Assembly (NCBI RefSeq): GCF_016920785.2 | Contig: NW_024609881.1 | Coordinates: 44,734,710-44,798,709 of the forward strand | DNA length: 64,000 bases | DNA from: Ixodes scapularis | Lineage: Eukaryota > Arthropoda > Arachnida > Ixodida > Ixodidae | Direction of reading: 5' to 3' | Shown here: one piece after another, positions 23,277 to 33,279 of the stretch | How the letters are laid out: each line of letters begins with the position of its first letter | Numbering within the stretch: position 1 is the stretch's first letter | Notes under the pieces: generated by a model | Databases searched by the model: none | Told to the model about the DNA's origin: nothing | The model's input: only the letters and a program-made list of their open reading frames with translations | Translations under genes and position numbers: made by a program

Positions 23277-23420
23277 TCCTGAGGACGTCCTGAGGATGTC
23301 CTGAGGCCGGACAATAGGACGTTTTTAGGATGTTTCCAGGATCATTTGAGGACATCCTCAGCTAGGACATCATAATGTCCTCAAAGGGATGTCCTGAGGA
23401 CATCCTGAGGATGTCCAAGT
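23277..23420. repeat. right subterminal array of GGACGTCC/GGACATCC words
   Basis: About nine copies of GAGGACGTC, GGATGTCCT and GGACATCCTGAG lie close together. They mirror the left array. Confidence 0.8.
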
Positions 23421-23430
23421 GTTGTCTGGG

Positions 23431-24010
23431 TAGGTTCCTCCCCTCCCGGTTGTCCCACACCCCCTCACGTGCTGCGGTCATAGCATCCACCATACACTTC
23501 CCTGGCTGGACCTCTACGGTTACCCTCTGGTCTCCCTTCACCCTGTTATGTACACCCCTCCTAACCCGTGCTACGTTAGAGCTCCCCACTACCAGTACCC
23601 TAGATCCCCCTGGTGCCTGCGCGCCTTTGTCCTGCGACTTATCTCCTGTCACCTGACTGCCCGACACCTGCTGCTCGAAGGCACCATTGAGCTGAGTGTC
23701 ACTCAGCTCTCCAGCGTCGTCGAGCCCGCCAGCCAACAGGCCGGACTCCCGACCACCAGGGACCCCAGCCTGCAGACTGGTGGTTCGTCCCGCTAGAACT
23801 GACACTTCCTCCTTTCTTCCCTCGCTACTCTCACTCGCTCGAACTACCTCGTCCAGGCGCTCTACCCTACTGCCACACTCCCTCTTACGCTTCTCTAAAC
23901 CCGCCTTCCATACTTCCACCAGCTCTTCCGCCTGCTTCTCGAGGCCGACCAGCTGCTCCCTCTAATGATTAAGCTGCCTAGTCAGCTCCTCTAACTGGAC
24001 CTCGAGACCC
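23431..24010 (-). pseudogene. LINE N-terminal region: coiled coil and start of SGNH domain
   Basis: This is the upstream part of the LINE polyprotein, separated from the rest by the inserted element. It starts with a Glu/Leu-rich coiled-coil-like stretch (VQLEELTRQLN, then REQLVGLEKQAEELVEVW) broken by a TAG near 23965. It continues through a Ser/Gly-rich linker to SRVLVVGSSNVARV, the first SGNH block (GxS), and VEVQPGKCMVDAM. The SGNH fold is known from CR1-type ORF1 proteins, where it acts as an esterase; here it appears to share one reading frame with the endonuclease and RT. The 5' end is truncated. Confidence 0.75.
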
Positions 24011-24015
24011 ACCCG

Positions 24016-24502
24016 ATGATCAGAAGTTTACACCAGGTGTAGAAATGACGCCACACTTTTTTTTTAAATCGCTAGAAAACATTGGTAAACCGCTGAGCCG
24101 AACAGCGCGGTCGCGCGGTGCAGACACTGGGTGCAGATTCCAGGGCTGCACCCTGAAATCGAATGCGCTCGGGGCTACACTTCTGCACCTGTGCAGGATG
24201 TGTAGGTAAATCGAACGCTCCCAGTGCCTTCTTCGTGCACAGCGTGCATACGTATAGACCCATAGAGTTATTACAATAAACGCTAGAGGCTCAGCTGGCG
24301 CTAGTGTCTACGGGACTTCCGGTTGCAAATTGAAGCAGACAGCATGCAGTCTACTTTTCCAGTCTTCCTGTGTATTCCTATGGGAAAACGCGCGTGAATT
24401 TTGTCTTGTCGCCGGAAAATAACATGAATAACTTTTGTTATTTCGGTTGTACCGGATAGTATATACCTTTATTAATATTGGGAAAGCGTAATTGGTTTAG
24501 TT
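24016..24502. other. unassigned flank of the LINE and the CCCTAG element
   Basis: This includes the repeat copy at 24253-24342. Otherwise nothing is recognised. Confidence 0.35.
24253..24342 (+). repeat. interspersed repeat, inverted copy at 36255-36359
   Basis: The shared blocks are CATAGAGTTATTA, CGCTAGAGG, CTGGCGCTAGTG and TTGCAAATTGAAGCAGACAG. The partner lies 12 kb away in opposite orientation, just outside the other end of the CCCTAG element. Confidence 0.75.
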
Positions 24503-24511
24503 CCCTAGTAG

Positions 24512-24820
24512 CACCGAATGTTGCCACAATGTTACTGGAATATGGTCCGCCAACGTTGTGTATACGTGGCTAATGTCCGCAAAATGTCATGTCGCTGGAA
24601 CGTTATGTGAAAACATTCCCGTAACATCACAGTAAACATTTGTGCTATGTTATGCCCTCAACATTTGTGCTATGTTATGCCCTCAACATTTGTGGTATGT
24701 TATTTATGCCATCAACATTAGCGGAACATAATTTATTAACATTGTTTATATATTTCCAATGACCACACAGCAAACATTTGTGGTATGTTTTGTCCTCAAC
24801 ATTCGTGTAACATTAACTTG
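24512..24820. repeat. AACATT array with 25-bp direct repeats
   Basis: The array includes direct repeats of a 25-bp unit (AACATTTGTGCTATGTTATG plus CCCTC) at about 24630-24715. Further diverged AACATT or GTTATG words run to 24815. Confidence 0.75.
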
Positions 24821-25247
24821 GTGTCTCAAGTAGCAGCCAGGCTCTTTAAATCAACCGCGAAATTTGGTTTCTTAACCTATTGCGCTAGGAGTTTTTGCAG
24901 CGTTGCCCACAGGCGGTGCATTTTTTTATTATAAAAATTGCAAAGAGCGAACTTGCCTGAGGAAAAAGTAAAGAAAGAAAAAGGGTTAACTCCTTTGGAA
25001 ATTCAGCGAAGGCACCAGTCTTCAAACAATAGGGCGCCCTATTTTTGAAGACCGTTGGCTTCGCTGCATTTCCATAGCAGTTAAGCCTTTTCTTTCTTTA
25101 TTTTTTCCTCAGTTAGTTGGCTCTTTGCAATTTTTATAGAAAAAAATACACCACCTGTGGGCAACGGTGCACAAAATCCTAGCGCGACAGGTTAAGAAAC
25201 CGAATTTTGTGTTCGATTTAAAGAGACTGGCCACTATTTGAGACACC
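24820..25247. mobile_element. 0.43-kb foldback with GGTGTCTCAA ends
   Basis: The sequence 24820-25030 is inverted at 25035-25247, and the centre is ATAGGGCGCCCTAT. The outer ends are GGTGTCTCAAGTAG and the inverse of GGTGTCTCAAATAG. A 20-bp AT-rich tract differs between the arms. The element sits within the AACATT array. Confidence 0.8.
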
Positions 25248-28080
25248 CAATATATTGCCAATTGACCACTACTTTTCTACATGAGCTACATTATAAAAAA
25301 ATCAATTTACCCACAACAAGGACAGCTAAAAACGGACAAGCACATATACATAGCCGCAGTGTGCTAGCTTCGTTTCTATCTTTCCTCGTCTCGGGCAAAT
25401 TAGTCGCAGACTAGCTCTCTCAGCGATTTCACCCCACCTTCGCCTGTGTGAAAGTCGTTCATCAAATAGCACTGCTGCTGAACCGCTCTAAGAAGTTATT
25501 CACTTCACTTGAGAAAACGTGAATACTCTTTTCTGTGATCTGCTTTCAATCATGTCGATCTATCCCAGTTTTATTTCGAGGTAATAGCTTTTATAAAAAG
25601 CTCCACTTTTTTTTTTTACTTTTTTCAGCCAATCAAAATGTTTAACTTTCAGATGTTTGTCACTCCAATGTTCTTGCACAAGAATTTTCTGAGCAGAGAA
25701 GTCACTAAAAAAGACATTTAGCCTAATTGTGAAGTAAACTTTGTGAGGGAAAAAAAAAATCTCTTACGTGACAGAGAAATAAAGAACTTCTGATGATCTT
25801 AAAGGACAAACATTGATTTTAATTCCCAAAATAATTAGCACTTATAACCAACAAAGGCTAGACACATTTAGCTAATGAATGGGTATATTGAAGATAAAAT
25901 GTTTGTCCCAAGTTGCCTTAATACCCAAGTTGACACCTTAGTAACTGTTGAGCACAGCACTTGTTGACAACATGTCGGTTACCAGAAATGTAGCCTGTAA
26001 TATATATGCCTCACGGAACTCCAAAGCCAAATTTAGCAGCTATACTCCGTTTCACCTTCAGTTGAAGCGCAGCATACACTACGAGCCATCCCAGTCAATT
26101 TAGCGTCAAGTCTGATGCGACTTTGAGCTCTGCCTCCCGTTCCACACAACTGGAAAGTCATGTGATACTCTTCCGGCGCTGGATCAGCTGGGATGGCCCA
26201 TACCGTTCACTATGCTTTAACTTAAAGTGAAACGGAGCATAGTGGAGACAGCACTGTAACTATTCAGACTCATAATTTCGAAATTAACTAGTGTTGATTT
26301 TCATTTCTTTTACATTAAACTTTCACAACCCACAAAATTAAAAGGCTTCATGGATTACCAGTATCCCCAACCATTGGGCAATTGATTTGCATGATAACTT
26401 CTACAATTTTTTCTCCAATTGCAAGACTTTGAATTATTTTGGAGTGGATTATCTACTCTCTACAGCAGAAGACTGACTAATAGAACATGCATATCACAAG
26501 ATGCATCCCCCCCCCCCCCCCAGACAGTATAATTTCAGCAATATTTTCACTTTGTGACACAATTTAAAGCAGTCCTCCACTCTACTTTTCTCTCTCGCAT
26601 CTGCTCGTGGCAAGCAGAGAAGGAAGCAGGGGTTGCTGGGAAAAGTATGCACATCCGTCTCCATCACTTCCTTCCAGCCAATAGGAAGTTACAAAAAGAA
26701 AGCTATCTCCTTGAAATAGCAACCACTTTTCAGGCAACCATGTAAAATCAGTCTTGCCAAAATGAGTCTTGCACCCTAAATAGTTATACTTTATTTTTTT
26801 TTTTCAAGGAAAATGCATTTTATGACATGGGTGTCCTATCCATGTCATTCTAACTTGTTCTAACTTTTTTAGTGGCCCTCTAAGAGGCACCTGTCACTGA
26901 CCATAAAGTAGGACGCTTAGAGGAATCCAAAAGATTTGTTGAGATAGGGTTTATTTTCATAAATCTTCCAAGTTTTACATTGCACTCAGTAGAAGCTGTA
27001 AGCTCAGCCAACTTGAGTAAAATAAACTGAGAAAACATCACGAAAAAGGTTGCAGCAACAGGACCAGACATATACTGCGGAAACATTTGCAGATTCACTA
27101 AGAAACATACTCAACTTCTCAAAAAGTATAATGAGTGGTAACAACCAAGCTTAGGTTAGCAGAAGAAACATGTAGTTTGAAAGTAACTTTGAGTTAAATA
27201 AAATTGACTAGATATATAAGCAAAGGTGTGTTACAAACGGATCATTCTTGCATCCGTAGGGCAACTGCAAGAGGAAAAAAAAAAAGTAATTACACAGACG
27301 AAAATTATAACAAAAATGTTTACATCCTATTCATAGGCAGTATCGACGTTTACCAGGAATAGGTGTGACAGCTACTCGCTTAGTTCTATATACACAGATA
27401 TTAGATTGTGAAAATAGTGGTAAATAAGTTCAATCAAAAAAACCACTAGAGTAACCTGCCACTGATGTTACCATATCTGTTGCTGCTCAAAGTTATCATA
27501 AAACAAACATATGCCATATTAATGAACAGAGAAGGAAGAGGAACAGTTACATAAAACTAGAGGGCACACAGTCCCTTATCGCCATCTTGAGCGCAGTGTC
27601 ACCCTTTCTCTACACCAAGTGTCATTATTAGCTGTAGATTACTCCCAGAAGTCAAAAACTTATTTTCGGAAACCTCAATGAGACAGGCAAATGTCCTGCT
27701 TGTCCTCTGTCAATAACATAAACGTCATAATTATTGTGATCAATAAATTACATGGGTCCCCACCCCCTAACCTAAAAAAAGCTGTGCACATGGCAGGCTT
27801 CATGTTGCTTGGTAATGACATTAACGAGATAAACACTCACTTTTCTCAGTACTGTTTCTAAAGTGCAATCAAAGTCAGCAAAACAAACTGACATATTAAG
27901 GAACATAATTTCCACATCAAAGGTCACTCAATGCCTGGAAAGTAGTTATAAAAGGGAAAGTCAGAGTGAAAGAAGCTGACTATAAACATAAGAGTAAAAA
28001 AAGTGCTTGCCTCTTTCTACAAAGTCACCTCTAGGCAAAAGCAGTGCCCTCCTGCAAAAAGCATATTAAAGAGTAAAGCT
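25248..28080. other. 2.8 kb AT-rich stretch, no gene recognised
   Basis: Apart from the MITE at 26041-26241 and a 15-nt C run at 26507-26521, I find nothing. The frames are short and lack motifs. Confidence 0.35.
26041..26241. mobile_element. MITE of the TACTCCGTTTCAC family, copy 3 (best preserved)
   Basis: The left end TATACTCCGTTTCACC and the right end GTGAAACGGAGCATA are inverted over about 50 bp, including a CCATCCCAG/CTGGGATGG block. TA lies at both edges, consistent with a mariner-type target. Confidence 0.75.
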
Positions 28081-28872
28081 ATACAGGGCGTTTCTTTAAT
28101 TCTTTACGGAACTGAAAAAAAAAAAAAAAAAAAAGCTGATAGCTACGTGGATTCGCCTTCAGTGTATGTTTGTGGGGCTTGGAGGGCATTCTATGAGGGG
28201 ATAAATGTCACAGTATGTTGGCTAACAAAATTCTGTTAATTAACTTTTTCATAAACGGTTTAATGGGCCACGTTGCAATTGCAGTTTTAAAGGGAGCCAT
28301 TAGTAAAGGCTAACCCAATTTATACAGTTTGCAAAAAAAAAAAACATTAAGATATTTATTGTTGAAATTTTGCCTTTCTTCGCTTGATTAAAAACCGCGT
28401 GCTGAAAACCGCGCCTGGTTAAAGGATTTGTTTCTGGTTCATCATCACTATCTCTACAGCGTGCCTTTCATAGACGCGCCGGCGTCACTCTTCTGAGATT
28501 GTGACAGATGGACAGAAGTGGCTATGTCACTCTTCTACCAAGCATAATCAGGTGCGCATTTTGAATCAAGCGAAGAACGGCAAAATTTTAACGACGAGTA
28601 TCACAAAGCTCATTGTCTTTTCGCAAATTACCTCCATTGGGATGGGCTTTATTGATTGCTTCCTTTAAAACTCCCATTGCAACATGGCCAATTAAGCCAT
28701 CAAATAAAAAGCTAATTATCAGTTTTTGTTAATTAGTGAACATACTTTGACATTTATCTCCTCACCTAATGTACGCCGAGCCCCAGAAACATACAGTGAA
28801 GCGGCATTCACGTAGCTATCAGCTCTTATTTTTAAAAGATTTTGTAAAAAAATAAGAAAAAACATTCTGTAT
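28081..28872. mobile_element. 0.8-kb foldback element with ATACAG ends
   Basis: The arms at about 28081-28395 and 28560-28872 are inverted. Shared blocks include GCTGATAGCTACGTG, GGAGATAAATGTCA-like and TTTGCC(G/T)TTCTTCGCTTGATT. The outer edges carry A- or T-rich runs (A20 near 28118-28137). The core includes TGTCACTCTTCT twice. It holds no coding sequence. Confidence 0.75.
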
Positions 28873-28987
28873 GCTCAAATCTTAAAAGCTTGCAAAAAAA
28901 AAAAAAATGGGTTGTGGATATTTAGACAGCGTGATGTTGATCAGCCATTCAAATGATGCGCATACGTCTACGCTATATATGAGATAT

Positions 28988-29407
28988 TTAGCCAGTGCAG
29001 TACAACTGGTAGTCTGGGTCATTCAAGGAAATATCATCGTCTCCTTCGGAAGTAAATTCGGAGCCTCGTTGACTTTGGACTTCAATCAAACTTTCTGTTG
29101 CCTCGGCTTCTGCCGCCACCGGAAGAGCGCAAACATCTTCATCTGTGCTAGAGTCCACAGGATCTATCAGGGAAACGTCATCGTCTTCGTTTGAAGTAAC
29201 TTCGGAGCCTTGTTGACTTCTGGCCTCAATCAAGCTTTCGGTTGCCTCACCTTCTGTCGTCACCGGAGGAGCGCAAACGTCTTCATCGGTGCTGGAGTCC
29301 ACGGGATCTTCTTTGCGGTACCTTTCTAGTTCCCTCCGAGCGTTTTGCGCGATTCTTCTTTTCTGGCGATCGGACAACTCCGACAGCGAACGCTTAACGC
29401 GCTCCAT
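28988..29407 (-). CDS. 139-codon Ser/Asp/Glu-rich protein with two 48-residue repeats
   Basis: The ATG at 29407 has a good context (A at -3, G at +4). The N-terminus is basic (MERVKRSLSELSDRQKRRIA), reminiscent of the LSxRQKRRR leader of several transposon-encoded or THAP/CACTA-associated arthropod proteins, but I cannot assign a family. Residues from about 44 onward are two tandem copies of a 48-residue acidic unit that starts DPVDSSTDEDVC and contains EATESLIE and a GSE.TS block. The protein ends shortly after. A strong donor-like CAAG|GTACGT lies 30 bp upstream on the same strand, so the true transcript may be spliced differently. It lies inside the possible 10.9-kb CCCTAG element. Confidence 0.5.
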   Translation of the reverse strand: MERVKRSLSELSDRQKRRIAQNARRELERYRKEDPVDSSTDEDVCAPPVTTEGEATESLIEARSQQGSEVTSNEDDDVSLIDPVDSSTDEDVCALPVAAEAEATESLIEVQSQRGSEFTSEGDDDISLNDPDYQLYCTG

Positions 29408-29721
29408 TCTCCACAATAACAAGTAACAAAATACCACGTACCTTGTTTTGTGTTATTTGCAGGGAGAACGGCGATTGAACGATAGGGCGATGGTGACGAT
29501 GGTGCGGATAGCGCTTTCAAAAGCCTCGGCCTTGCGCGGGAACGCTAACGGCTGCGCAAACAAAAGAAAAGTAATGAAGCAATGGTGAGGGTGCAGGCTA
29601 GCAGGTGTAAATTGAGCATAGTTGTAACCCGAGACTGGGGATACGGACAAGGGACAAAACACAGAACGACAGGGACGAAGTGCTACTTCTGGCTATGGCT
29701 AGAGACGAAAGGCCTAGAGCC
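29408..29721. other. leader region of the acidic ORF
   Basis: This holds the donor-like CAAG|GTACGT on the minus strand near 29437-29446 and GC-rich sequence that could be a promoter. Nothing else is seen. Confidence 0.3.
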
Positions 29722-30367
29722 AATACCACCTAGAACACAAGGCCTGCGCGTTTCCTCCTCTAAACGTCATCACCAGTAGATCCCCTCAGCGTCCCCTAGC
29801 TAGCCCGGATGAGCGACATCGTCTGCTGCATCGTCTGCTCCATCGCCTGCTTCGGTGGTTTGTGTAACAGATAATGAAACAGATGCTCACGCCGAGTGTC
29901 TCTTGCAAATATCTAACGATGAAGTTAGACGTTCACGTGGAGCGTCAAATGCATGAGAGAAATTGCCTTACTGCTGCGCGAAGGGCTGAAAAGCCCTTCG
30001 TTGGACGCTGGACGCTGACACTGGACGCCATTTTCGAGGGCCCTGTTTATACCTCGGGCAGCTGCTTCGAAGCGTTCTACCGCAGAACGAGCGCGCGCGC
30101 TAGAAATGCGCGTCCCAAAGCCAGGAGCGCGTGCTAGCTCGCGCTCCTGGCCGAGGGAGCGTTCGCGTGCACGTCGCAAATGCACTTGGAAGCTCGCTAT
30201 CAGCTCGCGCTCAGCAGTCACGCACACAGCTGCGGCCGCAAATGAATGCGACGTAGTTGCGACGCGGCCCCTACTCTCGTCAAGCTTCGGGGTGTTTGCC
30301 GCTTGGGGCGGGTCGGGGATCTACTAACGAAACGTCATGCGCAGGCCTTGTCTTCTAGGTGGTATTG
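29722..30367. mobile_element. 650-bp element with AATACCACCTAGA ends
   Basis: The left end AATACCACCTAGAACACAAG and the right end are inverted over about 29 bp (AGAACACAAGGCCTGCGC against AGAAGACAAGGCCTGCGC). The interior is GC-rich with an AGGAGCGCG...CGCGCTCCT hairpin near 30122-30152. No target duplication is evident. Confidence 0.6.
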
Positions 30368-30557
30368 ATAGAGTCCGCTTTCGATCATTTTATTAATGAA
30401 CAAAATAAATAATTTTATTGTATATAGTACCAAATAACAGGTATAATTTTTTAATTATAAAATTGTTTTTAATCACTTTAGCACTTTAGTCGATAATAAA
30501 GTTTGGCTGTGTTGGTGAACATTGGTCGACGTCGCTAGGTGACGCAAGCTACCGCTT

Positions 30558-30588
30558 GTTACTACTAGGGAGGCTCCCTAGTTACTAC
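30558..30588. repeat. 15-bp terminal relic of a hAT-type element between 8-bp repeats
   Basis: GTTACTAC at 30558-30565 is repeated at 30581-30588. Between them is TAGGGAGGCTCCCTA, which looks like two hAT termini fused with the interior lost. Confidence 0.6.
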
Positions 30589-30609
30589 TCGTTACAAATA
30601 GGGATGCCG

Positions 30610-31010
30610 CGAACTTTTTTCGCATCGAAGTTTCGATGATCGAATCAAGCGGTTCGAAAGGTTCGAAAGATTTCGATTTTTCGAATTGTCTATATCGTAA
30701 AATTCGACGGAGGTCGAATTTTCGAACTTGTTAAGCTAAGAAGTTCGACGCTTTTCGAACCGTCGAACTTATTACGCAAAAAAATCGATCTTTTTCGAAC
30801 TTTCGAATTTATTTCGCTGCAAGGTTCGATGCTTGTCGAACTTTCGAACTTGACTGACCAAAAAATTCGATGAATTTCGAACTTTCGAACTTATTTATCA
30901 AGAGAATTCGAAAAGTTTCGAACTTTCGAACTCTGAAAAGTCAGAAGTTCGACGAACTTCGAACTTTTAGGGTAAAAGTTCGACGTTCGTCGAACTTCGA
31001 AAGACCGGCG
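30610..31010. repeat. left TTCGAA-rich subterminal array
   Basis: Units of about 20-45 bp centre on TTCGAACTTTCGAA-like words. They alternate with short spacers such as AAAAATTCGA. Confidence 0.8.
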
Positions 31011-32559
31011 GACGGTTTCATTTGATTTCAAGTAGTGGGGTACATTCGTAATTTTTTTTTCTCGAACTTTTACACGCGGTGCTGCGTTCCTTACGAAAGA
31101 CAATGTCGTTTATTTCAATGTACTGGCATGCTTAGGTTTAAAGAAATAAATCCCCGAAGGGGCGAGGAAGGACGACGGGTTTTTGACGATTATCGTTTGT
31201 GCCAGATTTGAAGCACGCTGCAGCCGGAGCTATTCATGGTGGATAAGTTATACTTTTTTAAGAATGATCTATGTATAGCCTAGGTAAGTGCCGTTTTAAG
31301 ATGTGATTATTGTTATTCAACGTGAGTTTCGAAGAAATGTCCAAACATGTATCTGCATGCAATTATGACCTAAACTTGATATTTATTTTTGTCTAAGTTG
31401 TTTGAGGTATCGCATTTAAATTAACACCACAGACAGTACATATCATTGCCATCTGCAGAATACAAAATAATATATTTATTGTTTTTTCACGTTAAGGAAT
31501 AAATTAACTCATGGGAGAAGATTTCTAGTAGTGCTCAAGTTCAGCACGTCATTAAAAGAAAACTTTTTTTTTTTTTCGCTTCACGTTCCTGGGACGTGTT
31601 TCTTTTAGCCTGTACACACTTTGGTAAAAGAAACTTGTTTCGAAGTTCTGAACCTCTGAATATGCAAGAATAGAATACTTCCGACGAATTCTTGATAGTT
31701 TTTTTTTTTTTTCTCCTGCTTTTTATTCCCGCATTTATTCTTTTTTTTTTTTTTTTTCTTTTGTTACTATTGGCACAGGTGTTTAGGTCGAAAAGACAGC
31801 TTTGAACTTCCGAACCACTAAGCATGTGACGAGCAGTGCCATCTGACAACGAGTTTCTAACAATGACCATCTACGCAACCTTTTATGCAGGTAAGAGCGA
31901 CATTAGCTATACATATGCATAAATAATTTCAGATTAAAATAAGCTCGACCACGCCCTCTTTCCCCGTATTGTTTTCTTTAACAGTCCGAAATACCTGCAA
32001 GGGGAAGAAGGAGGCTAAAGCCCCCCCCCCCCCCCCCCCGCTACCCTCTTTCCCCCCGTTTTTCCTCTTCCGACGCTACTTGTATGGTAGAACGCTCCTC
32101 GACCTCGAGTTGTGTCGGCTTTTGTGCTTTTTGCGAGGCGATTCCTCCGTCCCAGAAAATAAACCTCCAGGACAATTATAAACTTCACCGGATCGGATTA
32201 CTACCAGCGTGCAAGGGGTGGCGAGCTAGTTTGCCAGGTCGCTTCACGGTTTTTCTGAGCCTCAACCTCCTGCTCGCCCCTGGCCGTTTCGAACTGGAAG
32301 AGTCTCGTAAAACAGTGTGTTCGTGCAATCACTACTGCTTGATGCATGTTAAAGACCCCCCCGACCCCCCCCCCCCCCCCCCCCCACGGGGCTGGCGGTC
32401 ACAATTCTGCACTGGCAAATATTCTAGCACATCCGGGACACTCGTCGTCTCATTTAATTGCCTGACCAACTTCGCAGAATCTAGATATCACACCCTAACT
32501 TTTCTAAACTTGATTTTGTGAAAACCAGTGAGTCGTGAAAACGTTATTTGAAACTGAAA

Positions 32560-33040
32560 CTGTGGAAAAACTTGAAAATCGGACTTCGAACTTTGAAAAC
32601 TTGGATTAAAAAGTAATTCAAAATCTTCAAAATTGTTTTTTTTTTTTTTTGAATTTAGCGTTAAAAGAGAATCGAAACCTTAGAACTTTTCGAACTTTAT
32701 GGAAAAAGAAATTCGAAATCTTCGAATTGTTCGAACTTCATGTCTATAAAAATTCGAAGCGTTCGAAGTTTTCGAATTTTATTTCCAAAGAATTTCGAAA
32801 TCTTCGAATTTATCGAACCTGAAGTAAAAAAATATTCGAAATATTCGAATTCGAAATTTTAGAAACCGTGAAAGCTTCGAACTTTTCGAATTCGAAACTC
32901 CGCTGTGGACAAAAGTTGCGAATTTTTCGAAATCGAACCTCGGTCGGTACGAAAATATCGAAATTTTTCGAAATCGAACCTAAGTTCGCTTCGCAAATAT
33001 CGAAACCTTTCGAAATCGAACCTGGGGTGGTTCGCGACAT
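32560..33040. repeat. right TTCGAA-rich subterminal array
   Basis: TTCGAA and TTCGAAATC words recur. The last three units share the TTTTTCGAAATCGAACCT pattern near 32920-33022. Confidence 0.8.
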
Positions 33041-33045
33041 CCCTA

Positions 33046-33279
33046 GTTACAAAGGGTATTTATCTATCCATCCAGGCAGCGTACTCAAAATGGCAGCCGT
33101 GTTTTCCCGTTCTTCCTAAGCGTTTTTCCAAGCGTTTTTCCGATGACACCGATTGAGAGCAGACGAAGTGATCCGCGTACAAGCTTTTCATCATCAGAAG
33201 TTAGAAAACTCAGGTTTACGAGTGCTACATCTGTGCATACTCTTTGATAGGCGCTTCAGATGTGTGAGTTCATATCGCG
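33046..33279. other. short unassigned stretch after the hAT-type element
   Basis: This begins with the right copy of the 8-bp duplication. It carries no recognised sequence. Confidence 0.3.

Larger units (their letters stand above)
21216..23430. mobile_element. 2.2-kb element with CCCAGACAACAC ends and GGACGTCC arrays
   Basis: TA lies immediately outside both ends (21214-21215 and 23431-23432). The ends are inverted copies, CCCAGACAACACCCG on the left and the inverse of CCCAGACAACACTTG on the right. Removing the element and one TA restores the LINE frame (GRNL joined to VIVHAG), which fixes the boundaries to the base. Inside each end lies a 120-150-bp array of palindrome-like words (AGGACGTCCTC, GGACATCCTGAG). 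The interior holds a 0.5-kb foldback, a small spliced ORF and a second hairpin. No transposase is recognised. A TA duplication alone would suggest Tc1/mariner, but the termini and arrays are not typical of that group. Confidence 0.85.
17341..24015 (-). mobile_element. minus-strand LINE with SGNH-EN-RT polyprotein, split by a 2.2-kb insertion
   Basis: This is a 5'-truncated non-LTR retrotransposon. The 3' end on the minus strand is a (GGAT)n-type tail at 17351-17372. The coding part is at 17533-21215 and 23431 to about 24010. At 21216-23430 a separate element with CCCAG ends is inserted at a TA, and collapsing the duplicated TA rejoins the frame exactly. The break at about 24015 is where similarity to the coiled-coil leader stops. 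The LINE has two frameshifts and a stop, so it is inactive. Confidence 0.8.
30599..33045. mobile_element. 2.4-kb non-autonomous hAT-type element with TTCGAA arrays
   Basis: The 8-bp duplication GTTACAAA is exact (30591-30598 and 33046-33053). The ends TAGGGATGCCGCGAAC and the inverse of TAGGGATGTCGCGAAC fit the hAT pattern YARNG. Both ends carry several hundred bp of TTCGAA-rich repeats (30601-31010 and 32560-33040). The middle has T runs, two C runs (32021-32039, 32365-32385) and no transposase. Only 10 bp separate it from the small hAT-like relic at 30558-30588. Confidence 0.85.

Noticed and set aside
25248..28080. Search for tRNA or snRNA genes in the AT-rich stretches
   Set aside because: No A-box/B-box pair or snRNA motif with proper spacing was seen.
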